The notes below the pieces were generated by a model, which saw nothing but the letters and a program-made list of their open reading frames with translations, searched no databases and had not been told where the DNA came from. A stretch of 64,000 bases of DNA from Collinsella sp. (GTDB lineage: Bacteria; Actinomycetota; Coriobacteriia; Coriobacteriales; Coriobacteriaceae): positions 7,997 to 71,996 of the forward strand of contig WGSL01000001.1 in assembly GCA_014871665.1 (NCBI GenBank), written 5' to 3'. The translations under genes and the position numbers were made by a program. Of this stretch, positions 26,424 to 34,897 are shown in pieces (position 1 is the stretch's first letter; each line of letters opens with the position of its first letter).

Positions 26424-26903
26424 CTACACGCCGGCGGCGATGCCGGTGCGGTCGTGGATGGCGCCATGCGGGCAGACGACGGCGCACATGCCGCACGACA
26501 AGCAATCCACGCCGTCGATATGGGCGCAGTTGTCCTCGATGCGGATAGCGCCGGCAGGGCACTTTTTGGCGCACATACCGCAACCGATGCAGCTCGTGTC
26601 GCAGACCTTGCGCGCAATGGCACCCTTATCGGTGTTGTTGCAGCGCACCAGAATGTTCTGGTAGCCGGGGACGAAGGCAATCACGCGCTGCGGGCACGCC
26701 ATGCCGCACAGGCCACAGCCTGTGCACTTGGAGCGATCTACGCGGGCGATGCCATCGACCAGCGCAATGGCGCCGTGGGGGCAGGCCGTGACGCAGGCAC
26801 CACAGCCAATGCAGCCTTCGCTGCAGCGGGCGTCGCCGCCTGCGGAGGCGCAACCGCTTCCGCAGGCAACGTAGGCCACGTTATGTTGAATGGATTTGGC
26901 CAT
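26424..26903 (-). CDS. Ferredoxin-like protein with four [4Fe-4S] motifs
   Basis: 159 aa. Four CxxCxxCxxxC motifs are seen, at residues 31-41, 60-70, 105-115 and 134-144, each followed by P-x-GAI or similar. A further CGSGC/ARC cluster lies at the N-terminus. Proteins like this move electrons between oxidoreductases. Placed between ygfK (11 nt upstream) and the FAD-less xanthine dehydrogenase (12 nt downstream), it is the likely wire between them. Two clusters' worth of extra cysteines at the N-terminus could bind another centre. Cytoplasmic. Confidence 0.88.
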   Translation of the reverse strand: MAKSIQHNVAYVACGSGCASAGGDARCSEGCIGCGACVTACPHGAIALVDGIARVDRSKCTGCGLCGMACPQRVIAFVPGYQNILVRCNNTDKGAIARKVCDTSCIGCGMCAKKCPAGAIRIEDNCAHIDGVDCLSCGMCAVVCPHGAIHDRTGIAAGV

Positions 26904-26914
26904 AAGAGACTCGC

Positions 26915-29914
26915 CTATTTCTTAAGGAGATACGAATAGTTGTCGCGCACAGCCCTGATGGTCAGGCGGACGGCCTCGGGAAGGCCGGTGTTGACGGCAT
27001 CGACCGAGACGGTGCGGACCGTGCCGGCGACGCGGACCTTAAAGTGGTCCTCGTCCACAGCCAGGAAGCCCTCGTTCTCGGAGTTCTCCATGTCCTGCTC
27101 GCTCCAGAACAGGGTGAGCTTGTCCTTGTAGGGACGGCCCTCCTGGTAGGGGCAGAACACAGCGCAGTTGCCGCACTCGTTGCACATGCCGTCGACGTGG
27201 ACGACCTGATGCTTGGCGAGACCCGGCACCTTAATGGCAACGTTGGCGCGGTTGGGGCACACATCGCAGCAGACCTCGCACACCGAGCCGCAGCCCAGGC
27301 AGCGGGTCTTGGTGCAGTTGCGCTTGTCGCGGCACAGCGACCCCTTGCGCTCGTAGCAGGCGTCCTCGCGATCGGCCTGAGCATTCTGGTCGGCGTACTT
27401 GTTAAAGTCCACGCCGGCGATGGCACGGGCGACTTCGGCGGCATCGGCAATAGCCTCGACCACGGTGGCAGGACCGCGGCGGCAGTCGCCCGCAGCCCAG
27501 ACGCCCTCGACGCCGGTGGAGGTGGCGGCAAGGCGGCCGCGACGGTCGTGCTCGACGCCCGCGGCATCGTACAGGCTGGCATCGATGCCCTCGCCCACGG
27601 CGCAGATCACCGTGGTGGCGGAAAGCTCGACGGTCTCGCCCGTGGCGACGGGGCTGCGACGGCCGCTTGCATCCGGCTCGCCAAGCTCCATAACGTCGCA
27701 GGTCAGCACGGCACCGTTGAGCGCCTTGGGCGCCAGCAGCTCGCAGAACTCAACGCCGTCGGCAAGAGCAAGATCAAGCTCTTCCTCGTCAGCGGGCATC
27801 TGCTTCTTGGTGCGGCGGTAGACCAGGCGCACGTTCTTCGCGCCGGCCAGGCGCTTGGCCACGCGGGCCGCGTCCATGGCGGTGTTGCCGGCGCCAATGA
27901 CCACGACGTCCTCGCCCAGCTCGAGCTTCTCGCCCTTCTTGGCGGCCTCGAGGAACTCCAGCACGTCGAGCTCGGCACCCTCGCCCAGACCCGCAGAGCC
28001 GGGCATCCAGGCACCAGTGGCCACGACCACGTCGGTAAAGCCCTGGGCCTTGAGCTCGTCAATGGAATCAACGCGAGCGTTGAGCTGCACCTTGGCGCCA
28101 AAGGCCAGGCAGAGCTCGGCATCGTGGGAGATATCGTCGCTCGCGATGCGGAACTCGGGAATCACGTGACGGACCACGCCACCGAGCGAATCGCGGGCCT
28201 CAAAGATGGTGACGGGCACGCCGGCGCGCGTCAGGAAGAATGCCGTCGCCAGGCCGGCCGGGCCGCCGCCGATAACGGCAACGTTGCGCTCGCCGTCGTT
28301 GGCGATAGCCTGGGCACGCAGCTTGGGTAGCACGGCGGTCATGGCCTCGCGGGCGGCCTTGAGCTTGCTGGCGCGAATCTGGGCGCCCTCGGGCTCGTAG
28401 AACGCACGCTCGCAGGCACGACCGCAAGGATGCGGGCAGATGGTGCCGGTGATGAACGGCAGGGCGTTGCGCTCGATGATGATGTTGAGTGCGTCCTCGT
28501 AGCGGCCCTCGTCAACAGCCGCCAGATAGGCGGGAATATCCTGCTGGATGGGGCAGCTCGTGCGGCACGGCGTGGTAAAGCAGTCGGAAAGCGGGCTCTT
28601 GCCGGCGACCTTGCGGTCGGGCAGCGGGCGCAGCGGCTTCTTGTAGAGCGGGTTGGTGAGCGAGTCGGTCTGGATCGCAGTCACGGCCTCGAGAGAGACG
28701 CCCGCGAACGGCTTGCCATCCAGGTCGGTAAACTCGCCAGCCATCTGGCTAAAGCGCTCGTAGCCACCAGGCTTGAGTACGTCGGTCGCCAGGGTGACGG
28801 GCCAAATGCCGGCATCGTACAGGGCGCGGATGTTGTAGACCGTAGCACCGCCAGAGTAGCTAATGCGCAGCTTGCCATCGAACTGCTCGGTAATGCGACG
28901 GGCGGCCTCGATGGTCAGCGAGAACAGCGAACGGCCGGACATGTACATCTCGGTGGAGGGCAGCTCGTTCCTCGTCACGTCGACGGGGAACGTGTTGGTC
29001 AGCTTGACGCCAAACTCCAGGCCGCGCTCGGCACACAGGGCAATCAGACGCTCAAACATGGGCACAGCGTCGACCCACTGCAGATCCTCGCGGAAGTGCG
29101 TGTCATCGAAGACGATGTAGTCGAAGCCCAGCTCGTTGAGGCGCTGGCGAGCAAACTCATAGCCCAGCAGCGTGGGGTTGCACTTGATGTAGGTGTTGAG
29201 ACCCTTCTCGGTAATCAGATAGGTCGCGATGCGCTCGATCTCCGCCGGCGGGCAGCCATGCAGCGTGGACTCGGTAATGGAGTTGGAGACGCGCGCCGGG
29301 ATGGACTCGACAAACGCGGCATCGACATGCTCAAACTTGTCCAGGTTAGCGAGCGCCCACGTGCGGCACTCGTTCCAAACCTCGGAGCCGCTGGCGTCCT
29401 TCATGCCCTCAATGTACGCATCGACCTTGGGGCTCTTGATGCCCTCGAGGTCATAACCCACGGACATGTTGAAGACAAAACCATCCGGGCTGCCCAGGCC
29501 GTACTCGCGAGCGATCAGGTGGCAGGCAAACCATGCCTTCACGTACTCGGCAAAGGCCTGCGGAACCTCGAGCTCGGTCGACCACTCGCAGTTGTAGCAC
29601 TCGTCCTGCGCCACGATGCAGGGCTTGTTCACACACTTGGAGAGCTCCTCGCCGTCCATAACCTGAACGGTCTTGAGCTCAAAGAAGCGGGAACCGGCCA
29701 CGTAGGATGCCACGATGTTCTGGGCCAGCTGCGTATTGGGACCGGCGGCCGGGCCAAACGGAGTCTCGATGCGCTCGTCAAAAATGGGAAGCGCGCCCTC
29801 CTGGTTGGTCGTGACCATCTTGCGCACGCCAAAGACGGCGCCCTGAGTCTTGTGCTCCTCGATGATCCAGTTCATCAGCTGCGAAAACGGGATCGGCCTC
29901 ATGATGTCGCTCAT
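26915..29914 (-). CDS. ygfK: YgfK: putative selenate reductase / purine-cluster flavin-FeS oxidoreductase
   Basis: 999 aa from ATG 29914 (AGAGGAG upstream); upstream codons to 30037 are arginine-rich and not conserved-looking. Residues 1-430 form a dihydroorotate-dehydrogenase-like barrel. Residues 445-515 carry GltD-type Fe-S cysteines (CFTTPCRTSCP and CPHPCGRAC). GGGPAG at 549-554 opens an FAD/NAD(P) disulfide-reductase-type module, and cysteine-rich ferredoxin motifs (CLGCGSVCEVCCDVCP; CNECGNCAVFCP) end the protein. YgfK is annotated as a selenate reductase in E. coli, but its constant company with ssnA, hyuA and xdh in urate-degrading bacteria points to a redox role in purine breakdown. 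Confidence 0.9.
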   Translation of the reverse strand: MSDIMRPIPFSQLMNWIIEEHKTQGAVFGVRKMVTTNQEGALPIFDERIETPFGPAAGPNTQLAQNIVASYVAGSRFFELKTVQVMDGEELSKCVNKPCIVAQDECYNCEWSTELEVPQAFAEYVKAWFACHLIAREYGLGSPDGFVFNMSVGYDLEGIKSPKVDAYIEGMKDASGSEVWNECRTWALANLDKFEHVDAAFVESIPARVSNSITESTLHGCPPAEIERIATYLITEKGLNTYIKCNPTLLGYEFARQRLNELGFDYIVFDDTHFREDLQWVDAVPMFERLIALCAERGLEFGVKLTNTFPVDVTRNELPSTEMYMSGRSLFSLTIEAARRITEQFDGKLRISYSGGATVYNIRALYDAGIWPVTLATDVLKPGGYERFSQMAGEFTDLDGKPFAGVSLEAVTAIQTDSLTNPLYKKPLRPLPDRKVAGKSPLSDCFTTPCRTSCPIQQDIPAYLAAVDEGRYEDALNIIIERNALPFITGTICPHPCGRACERAFYEPEGAQIRASKLKAAREAMTAVLPKLRAQAIANDGERNVAVIGGGPAGLATAFFLTRAGVPVTIFEARDSLGGVVRHVIPEFRIASDDISHDAELCLAFGAKVQLNARVDSIDELKAQGFTDVVVATGAWMPGSAGLGEGAELDVLEFLEAAKKGEKLELGEDVVVIGAGNTAMDAARVAKRLAGAKNVRLVYRRTKKQMPADEEELDLALADGVEFCELLAPKALNGAVLTCDVMELGEPDASGRRSPVATGETVELSATTVICAVGEGIDASLYDAAGVEHDRRGRLAATSTGVEGVWAAGDCRRGPATVVEAIADAAEVARAIAGVDFNKYADQNAQADREDACYERKGSLCRDKRNCTKTRCLGCGSVCEVCCDVCPNRANVAIKVPGLAKHQVVHVDGMCNECGNCAVFCPYQEGRPYKDKLTLFWSEQDMENSENEGFLAVDEDHFKVRVAGTVRTVSVDAVNTGLPEAVRLTIRAVRDNYSYLLKK

Positions 29915-30062
29915 AATGAGCTCCTCTCTGTAACGCCCGGCGAGACCGCGCGACGGGCGCAAATACGGTGTAGCGCTAGCACAGCGCCGGCGACCCCGCG
30001 GAGGCCGCCTATACGCGCGTCGAACGCGGCGAAACATCCGACGCGCGTGAATCTACTTGTAA

Positions 30063-31418
30063 TTAGTAGGTGCGTTCGTTGAGCGTGCTCCAGAGCTTCT
30101 TGGACTCAGCCATGGTCCACGCGTTGATCTTGTCCTCATCAATGCCAACGAACTCGCGATCCTTGTACAGGACGCGGCCGTTGATGATGGTGGTGCGGCA
30201 GTTTTTGCCCATCATGCCAAAGAGCATGTGACCGTCGATGTTCTCCTCGCTCAGCGGCGTAAAGGGCTTGTAGTCCATAACGATAACGTCGGCGGCAGCG
30301 CCGGCCTCGAGCACACCGAGCTTGCGATCGAAGTACTTGCTCGCCATCTTGGCGTTGTTCTCGAACAGCATCGTCATGGCCTCGCACCAGCCCACGTTGG
30401 GCATGGCGGCGTTGTGGCGCTGAATGATCAGGAAGACCTTAAGGCTCTCGAGCATATCGTGGGTGTAGGCGTCGGTGCCCATGCACACGGGGATGCCGCG
30501 GCGGAAGAACTCGAGCACGGGGGCGCAGCCCACGGCGTTGCCCATATTGGATTCGGGGTTGTTGACGAGCCAGGTGCCGGACTCCTTGACGATATCCATC
30601 TCGGCAGGCGTCACGTGGATGCAGTGGCCCAGCATGGTGTCGGGACCCAGCAGGTTGTGCTGCAGCAGGCGCTCGACGGGGCTGATGCCGCCGCGGTTGA
30701 GGCGGGAATCCCACACGTCGTTCATGCCCTCGCACACATGGATGTGGAAGCCGGTCAGACCGTTGTTGGCCTCAGCCATCTTATCCATGGTCTCGTCCGA
30801 AAGCGTAAAGGTAGCATGTCCGCCAAACATGGCGGCGATCATGTGGTTGTCGTTATCGCGACGCTCCTTGGCGGCCCACTGGGCAAATTCGGCGTTCTCG
30901 GCAATGGCCTGGTCGCACTTTTCCTGGCCGCGGCGATCGGAGACCTCGTAGCACAGGCACGAACGCATGCCCAGCTCCTGAGCTGCATCCTTAATGGTAA
31001 AAAGGCTTCCCGGAATCTCGCAGAAGCTCGCATGGTGATCGAAGATCGTGGTGACGCCATCACGGATAGAGTCCAAAACCGTGGCATAGGCGCTGGCCTT
31101 GGTGCCGTCGAGCGTCAGGTTGTCGTCGATCTTCCACCACTGCTGCTCAAGATTCTCCAGGAAGTTGGTGGGGTTGCAGCCCTTAATGGCGAGGCCGCGG
31201 GCCAGACCCGAGTAGATGTGGGTGTGGCAGTTGATGAGTCCGGGCATGATGAGGTTGCCCCGGGCATCGACGTACTCGGCATCCGGGTACTTAGCCTTGA
31301 GCTCGCACTCGGGGCCCACTTCGACGATCATATCTCCGTCAATGGCGACCGCACCGTTTGGAATAAACGGGGTCTGAGCGTTGCGGGTAAAGACGGAACC
31401 GTTAGCGACCAGAAGCAT
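30063..31418 (-). CDS. ssnA: SsnA: amidohydrolase / putative aminohydrolase of the purine cluster
   Basis: 451 aa from ATG 31418 (AAGGGAG 6 nt upstream). Amidohydrolase motifs: NCHTHIYSGLARGL, FHIHVCEG, LGHCIHV and the MGTDAYTHD acid, the pattern of deaminases such as TRZ/ATZ and guanine deaminase. SsnA lies next to ygfK in E. coli and many anaerobes, and is a conserved part of the selenium-linked purine/urate cluster. It probably hydrolyses a ring C-N bond. 148 bp of GC-rich spacer separates it from the downstream ygfK, with no gene visible. Confidence 0.9.
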   Translation of the reverse strand: MLLVANGSVFTRNAQTPFIPNGAVAIDGDMIVEVGPECELKAKYPDAEYVDARGNLIMPGLINCHTHIYSGLARGLAIKGCNPTNFLENLEQQWWKIDDNLTLDGTKASAYATVLDSIRDGVTTIFDHHASFCEIPGSLFTIKDAAQELGMRSCLCYEVSDRRGQEKCDQAIAENAEFAQWAAKERRDNDNHMIAAMFGGHATFTLSDETMDKMAEANNGLTGFHIHVCEGMNDVWDSRLNRGGISPVERLLQHNLLGPDTMLGHCIHVTPAEMDIVKESGTWLVNNPESNMGNAVGCAPVLEFFRRGIPVCMGTDAYTHDMLESLKVFLIIQRHNAAMPNVGWCEAMTMLFENNAKMASKYFDRKLGVLEAGAAADVIVMDYKPFTPLSEENIDGHMLFGMMGKNCRTTIINGRVLYKDREFVGIDEDKINAWTMAESKKLWSTLNERTY

Positions 31419-31565
31419 AAATGCTCCCTTCAACATCAGGGGCGGGGTTTGACACCTCTGACATGGCGGAGTGCGAAGCGCCGGCCTACACCGGAAACGG
31501 GCCCTCTCCCGTCAACGCTTCACCAAAGGGACGAACCCTTTGAAGTGCGGCTTGGCACCGCATGG

Positions 31566-31597
31566 CGTCGGCGGACGAGGCGATGCGTCCGCCGACG
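31566..31597 (-). terminator. 12-bp GC hairpin after the purine permease
   Basis: CGTCGGCGGACG and CGTCCGCCGACG pair perfectly over an 8-nt loop, 17 bp beyond the permease stop on the minus strand. No T-run follows. It likely separates the permease from the ssnA-ygfK-ferredoxin-xdh operon. Confidence 0.55.
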
Positions 31598-31613
31598 AAT
31601 AGCACCGAATTGG

Positions 31614-33008
31614 TTACTTCTTGCTCTCGGGCAAGACCAGATCCACGGCAGCGTCCTTGGCAGCATCGATGTGCTGAGCCACGACCGGCGTTTGCGGAAG
31701 GATCAGGTTAAGGACAATGGCCATGATGGCGGTGGGGGTTACGGCATTGGAGCCGATGACGGTGGACACCCAGGCGGGCATACCCTCGCCGGCAAGGCAA
31801 CCGCTGGCCATCCAGATACCCAGGCCAAAGACGACGGAGGTGCCGACGATGGTGGTAGTGCGCTGCGTGAGGCCCTCGCGGGTGAACATGCGCACACCGT
31901 TCATGGTGATGGTGCCAAAGACGCCGACGGTCGCGCCGCCGATGACAGGCTGCGGGATGGCGGAAAGGACGGCAGAGAGCTGCGGGAACAGGCCGGCGAT
32001 GGCAAAGACGGCCGCGATGATCACAAAGACCCACTTGTTGACGACCTTGTTGGAGCAGATGATGCCCACGTTCTGGCCAAGGGCGCTGGTGGGAAGACCG
32101 CCCAGCAGGCCGCCGACCATAGAAGTGAGGCCCTGGGACACGATAGCGCCGGAGAGCTCGCGCTCGGTGGGCATACGGTCGATGGAGCCCAGGCAGGCGG
32201 CGGAGACGTCACCGATAACCTGGATGGCAACCATGGGGAACACGACGGCGAGGGTAATGCAGACCTCGGGATCAAACTCGAGCGCGTAGGGCATGAGCTT
32301 GGGAAGAGCGAAGACCTGAGCGGTGGCGACGCTGGAGAAGTCGATCATGCCAAAGGGGATCGAAACGATCATGCCAACGATCATACCAAAGAACACGGAT
32401 CCCAGCTTGAGCGTGCCCTTGCCAAAGTTGGCGAGCGCAAAGACCACGGCGAAGGTGATAAGAGCGACGCACCAGGCCTGCGGGGTGCCCCACAGCGGCG
32501 TACCCATACCGCCGGCCATATACTTGACGGCCGTGGGATAGAGAGAGACGCCAATGGAGAAGATGACCGTGCCGGTCACGACAGGCGGGAACAGCCACTT
32601 GATCTTGCTGTAAGCCAGACCAAAGAGGACCGCGACGGCGCCGCCGACGATCTCGCCACCCAGCAGCGCACCAAAGCTAAAGCCCGAGGCACCCATGGCC
32701 TGCAGGGCCGGCAGAAACGCGAACGAAACGCCCATGACGATGGGCAGGCCGCCGCCGATGCGACGGAAGGGAGCGAAGGCCTGAAGGGCCGTGTCGATCG
32801 CCGAAAGAATGAGCGCGACCTGGATGATGTCGGTGCTCTGCTGGCTATTAAAGCCGTAGACGCCGGCCATGATGACCGCCGGGGTAATGATGCCGGCAAA
32901 CGATGCCAGTACGTGCTGAAGGGCACACGGGATCATTTCCTTAACGGGAGGCATGCCTTCGCGAGTGAACAGGGCTTCAGTGCCGTTCGTAACCGTCTCC
33001 TGGGTCAT
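31614..33008 (-). CDS. NCS2-family purine (xanthine/uracil-type) permease
   Basis: 464 aa from ATG 33008. About 12-14 hydrophobic segments, with the NCS2 signatures QVIGDVSAACLG (TM8 region) and TSALGQNVGII (TM10 region). The family imports xanthine, uric acid, guanine or uracil by proton symport in the inner membrane. In E. coli the neighbour YgfO (XanQ) takes up xanthine from the same cluster, so purine uptake is the most likely job here. It is divergent from a YheO-type regulator. Confidence 0.88.
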   Translation of the reverse strand: MTQETVTNGTEALFTREGMPPVKEMIPCALQHVLASFAGIITPAVIMAGVYGFNSQQSTDIIQVALILSAIDTALQAFAPFRRIGGGLPIVMGVSFAFLPALQAMGASGFSFGALLGGEIVGGAVAVLFGLAYSKIKWLFPPVVTGTVIFSIGVSLYPTAVKYMAGGMGTPLWGTPQAWCVALITFAVVFALANFGKGTLKLGSVFFGMIVGMIVSIPFGMIDFSSVATAQVFALPKLMPYALEFDPEVCITLAVVFPMVAIQVIGDVSAACLGSIDRMPTERELSGAIVSQGLTSMVGGLLGGLPTSALGQNVGIICSNKVVNKWVFVIIAAVFAIAGLFPQLSAVLSAIPQPVIGGATVGVFGTITMNGVRMFTREGLTQRTTTIVGTSVVFGLGIWMASGCLAGEGMPAWVSTVIGSNAVTPTAIMAIVLNLILPQTPVVAQHIDAAKDAAVDLVLPESKK

Positions 33009-33360
33009 TTGACCACCAATCCTCGAAATAGTTGTTTTCGCATCTAACGCTCTATTGTGACGCAGTGCGGGGTTGAGGTTGTGCCTTCGTTGCATATCGT
33101 ATTAAAGATGATTCTCATTCTCAATAATAATTTTTTGTTATCAGACTATTCTTCAGCTGAGATAATGCATTTCCGCAGGTCAGGAAAGTGTCTGGTCAAA
33201 ATGACATCTAACTTTTCTTTTGGTCGACCGTTTACCGCTAAATTCCTACCGTTCGTCTGTATTACGCAATGTACCTGCGGATATACGAGTCAATAGACAC
33301 CGTGTTACCATGAGAAAAAATTGTTATGAACATTTCCGATTTCACCCAAAGGAGTTGCCC
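33009..33360. other. Divergent spacer between permease and regulator
   Basis: 352 bp with AT-rich blocks and no gene. It contains a Fur-like block at 33108-33129 (on the minus strand, GAGAATGAGAATCATC) and an AT run ending in TTTTTTGTTAT near 33140. I see no purine riboswitch core (no TATGG/TCTACC junction elements). Confidence 0.4.
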
Positions 33361-34017
33361 GTGAACGAGACCGTACGCCGCTTTTTGCCGATGGTCGATT
33401 TCCTGGAGCAGGTACTCGGTAAGAACAGCGAAATCGTCCTGCACGATTTCTCGGATCCCGACCACGCCATCGTCGATATTCGCAACGGCATCGTGAGCGG
33501 CCGTAAGGTCGGCGGTCCCGCCACCGATCTGGCACTCAAGATCATGCACGATGGTAAATATCGCGATCTGCCGTTCATTACGGGCTACGAAGGCCGCGGT
33601 GCCGGTGGCAAGACGCTGGAGTCGGCGACGTACTTCATTCGCGAGGACGGCGAGATCGTCGGCATGCTCTGCGTCAACACCGATCTTTCGGCCTTGCGCA
33701 ACATCAGTGCCATGGCCCAGCAGCTTATGGCCTGCTTTGACGCCGCTCCCGCACGCACCGAGCCCTCCCCCATCGAGGTCGAAAGCCTTTCGGAGTCCAC
33801 GCAGGAGCTCATCGACCGCAGTATTTCCGAGCTGCTGAGCGCTCGCGGGCTGGATGTGACGTCGCTTGGTCAAAGCGACCGCGTGGACGTCATTCGCCAC
33901 CTCAACGGCAACGGAGTGTTCATGCTCAAGGGCGCCGTAGCCTGCGCCGCCACCGCGCTGGGCATCTCGGAGCCCAGCGTCTACCGCTACCTGCAAAAAG
34001 TCCGCAAGGAAGGCTAA
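33361..34017 (+). CDS. YheO/DauR-family PAS-like sensor transcriptional regulator (copy 2)
   Basis: 218 aa. The start is GTG 33361, fixed by AAAGGAG at 33348-33354; upstream in-frame codons have no ribosome site. YheO PAS-like domain (EIVLHDFSDPDHAIVDI, NGIVSGRKVGG), then a linker and a C-terminal HTH (GISEPSVYRYLQKVRKEG). It is a paralog of 9281-9934 and is divergent from the permease, so it probably controls purine uptake genes. A strong terminator follows. Confidence 0.8.
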   Translation: MNETVRRFLPMVDFLEQVLGKNSEIVLHDFSDPDHAIVDIRNGIVSGRKVGGPATDLALKIMHDGKYRDLPFITGYEGRGAGGKTLESATYFIREDGEIVGMLCVNTDLSALRNISAMAQQLMACFDAAPARTEPSPIEVESLSESTQELIDRSISELLSARGLDVTSLGQSDRVDVIRHLNGNGVFMLKGAVACAATALGISEPSVYRYLQKVRKEG

Positions 34018-34073
34018 CCCGCTGACTCCTTGGGGACGGAGGAAAACGGATCATTTTTGTCGCATCGCTTGAC

Positions 34074-34112
34074 AAAAGACCCTGCAGTTCACACGCACTG
34101 CAGGGTCTTTTT
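34074..34112. terminator. Bidirectional intrinsic terminator between the YheO regulator and ridA
   Basis: AAAAGACCCTGCAG pairs with CTGCAGGGTCTTTTT around a 10-nt loop. T-runs on both strands serve the two convergent genes. Confidence 0.85.
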
Positions 34113-34141
34113 GCATGTTATGTTTAGTTGTTGCCAACGCC

Positions 34142-34519
34142 TTAGAGAGCGGCGACGACCTCGATCTCGACCAGACCGCCGGCCGGAAGGGCGGCAACCT
34201 GGAAAGCGCTGCGCGCGGGGAACGGAGCCTCGAACTTGGAGGCGTAGATCTCGTTCACGGCAGCGAAGTCGGCAATGTCGGCCAGATAGACCGTGGTCTT
34301 AACGACATCGGCAAAGGTGGCGCCGGCAGCGGTCAGCAGGGCCTCAACGTTAGCAAGGGACTGCTTAGCCTGGGCCTCGACGCCCTCGGGCATCTTGCCG
34401 GTTGCGGGGTCGATGCCCAGCTGGCCGGACAGGAACACCATGTTGCCGGTCTGGATGCCGGGGGAATACGGGCCGATGGCTGCAGGTGCGTTATCGGAAG
34501 ACACGACGGTCTTGCTCAT
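34142..34519 (-). CDS. ridA: RidA-family enamine/imine deaminase
   Basis: 125 aa, standard length. Signatures GPYSPGIQTGNMVFLSGQ at the N-terminus and the C-terminal arginine in FPARSAF identify RidA/YjgF. RidA hydrolyses reactive enamines and imines released by PLP enzymes. Here the PLP enzyme is DpaL, which makes 2-aminoacrylate-type intermediates, so its place at the edge of the purine set is logical. A promoter with a 17-bp spacer lies upstream. Confidence 0.92.
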   Translation of the reverse strand: MSKTVVSSDNAPAAIGPYSPGIQTGNMVFLSGQLGIDPATGKMPEGVEAQAKQSLANVEALLTAAGATFADVVKTTVYLADIADFAAVNEIYASKFEAPFPARSAFQVAALPAGGLVEIEVVAAL

Positions 34520-34608
34520 GTTTTTCTCCTTACGATCAGATAGAGAGCGTGAGCGCGGCGTTCACACCGGGAGGCACAATTCGGTCTGAACACCGCGCTT
34601 GATTTGGG

Positions 34609-34637
34609 ATAGTACTCAAGGTTTCCGCGCGATGCAA
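34609..34637 (-). promoter_or_regulatory. Sigma70-type promoter for ridA
   Basis: On the minus strand TTGCAT, a 17-nt spacer, then TACTAT, about 90 bp upstream of the ridA start. The spacing is optimal, and each box differs from consensus by one or two bases. Confidence 0.5.
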
Positions 34638-34718
34638 GATTATTATCACGTTGCGAGAATATTTTATCGCCCAACGGTGCCTGTCGGCCGCTGAACGGCA
34701 CGACCGGACAGTGAAGCT

Positions 34719-34793
34719 CAAAATGATCCGTTTTCCTCCGCCACCTATGGATCACCTAATCCGATGGGAACGAAGGGAAACGGATCATTTTTG
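34719..34793. repeat. 75-bp inverted repeat with GGATCATTTTTG arms
   Basis: CAAAATGATCCGTTTTCC at the left faces GGGAAACGGATCATTTTTG at the right, around a 25-nt centre. A single right-type arm (GGACGGAGGAAAACGGATC, then ATTTTTG) recurs at 34032-34059, beside the terminator. It lies between divergent ridA and the U32 gene; 34520-34897 holds no gene. Confidence 0.6.
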
Positions 34794-34897
34794 CTGCAAG
34801 GGCTGCTGAAGACTTTATCCTGCTTGGAGCACGGGCGTCGCCCGCCGCGACGGCACCACTATACTTTTGAGTATCTGAGCATTTTGAAAGGCAGGAT

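Noticed and set aside
23817..26939. 1040-codon plus-strand open frame opposite the xanthine dehydrogenase and ferredoxin genes
   Set aside because: High-GC codon bias opens the antisense frame; the product is low-complexity (Gly/Ala/Val/His/Asp) and the minus-strand enzymes have clear domains.
30228..33047. 939-codon plus-strand open frame opposite ssnA and the permease
   Set aside because: Same antisense artefact; no motif and no ribosome site.
33009..33060. Purine riboswitch before the permease
   Set aside because: Conserved junction and loop elements of the purine aptamer were not found on the minus strand.
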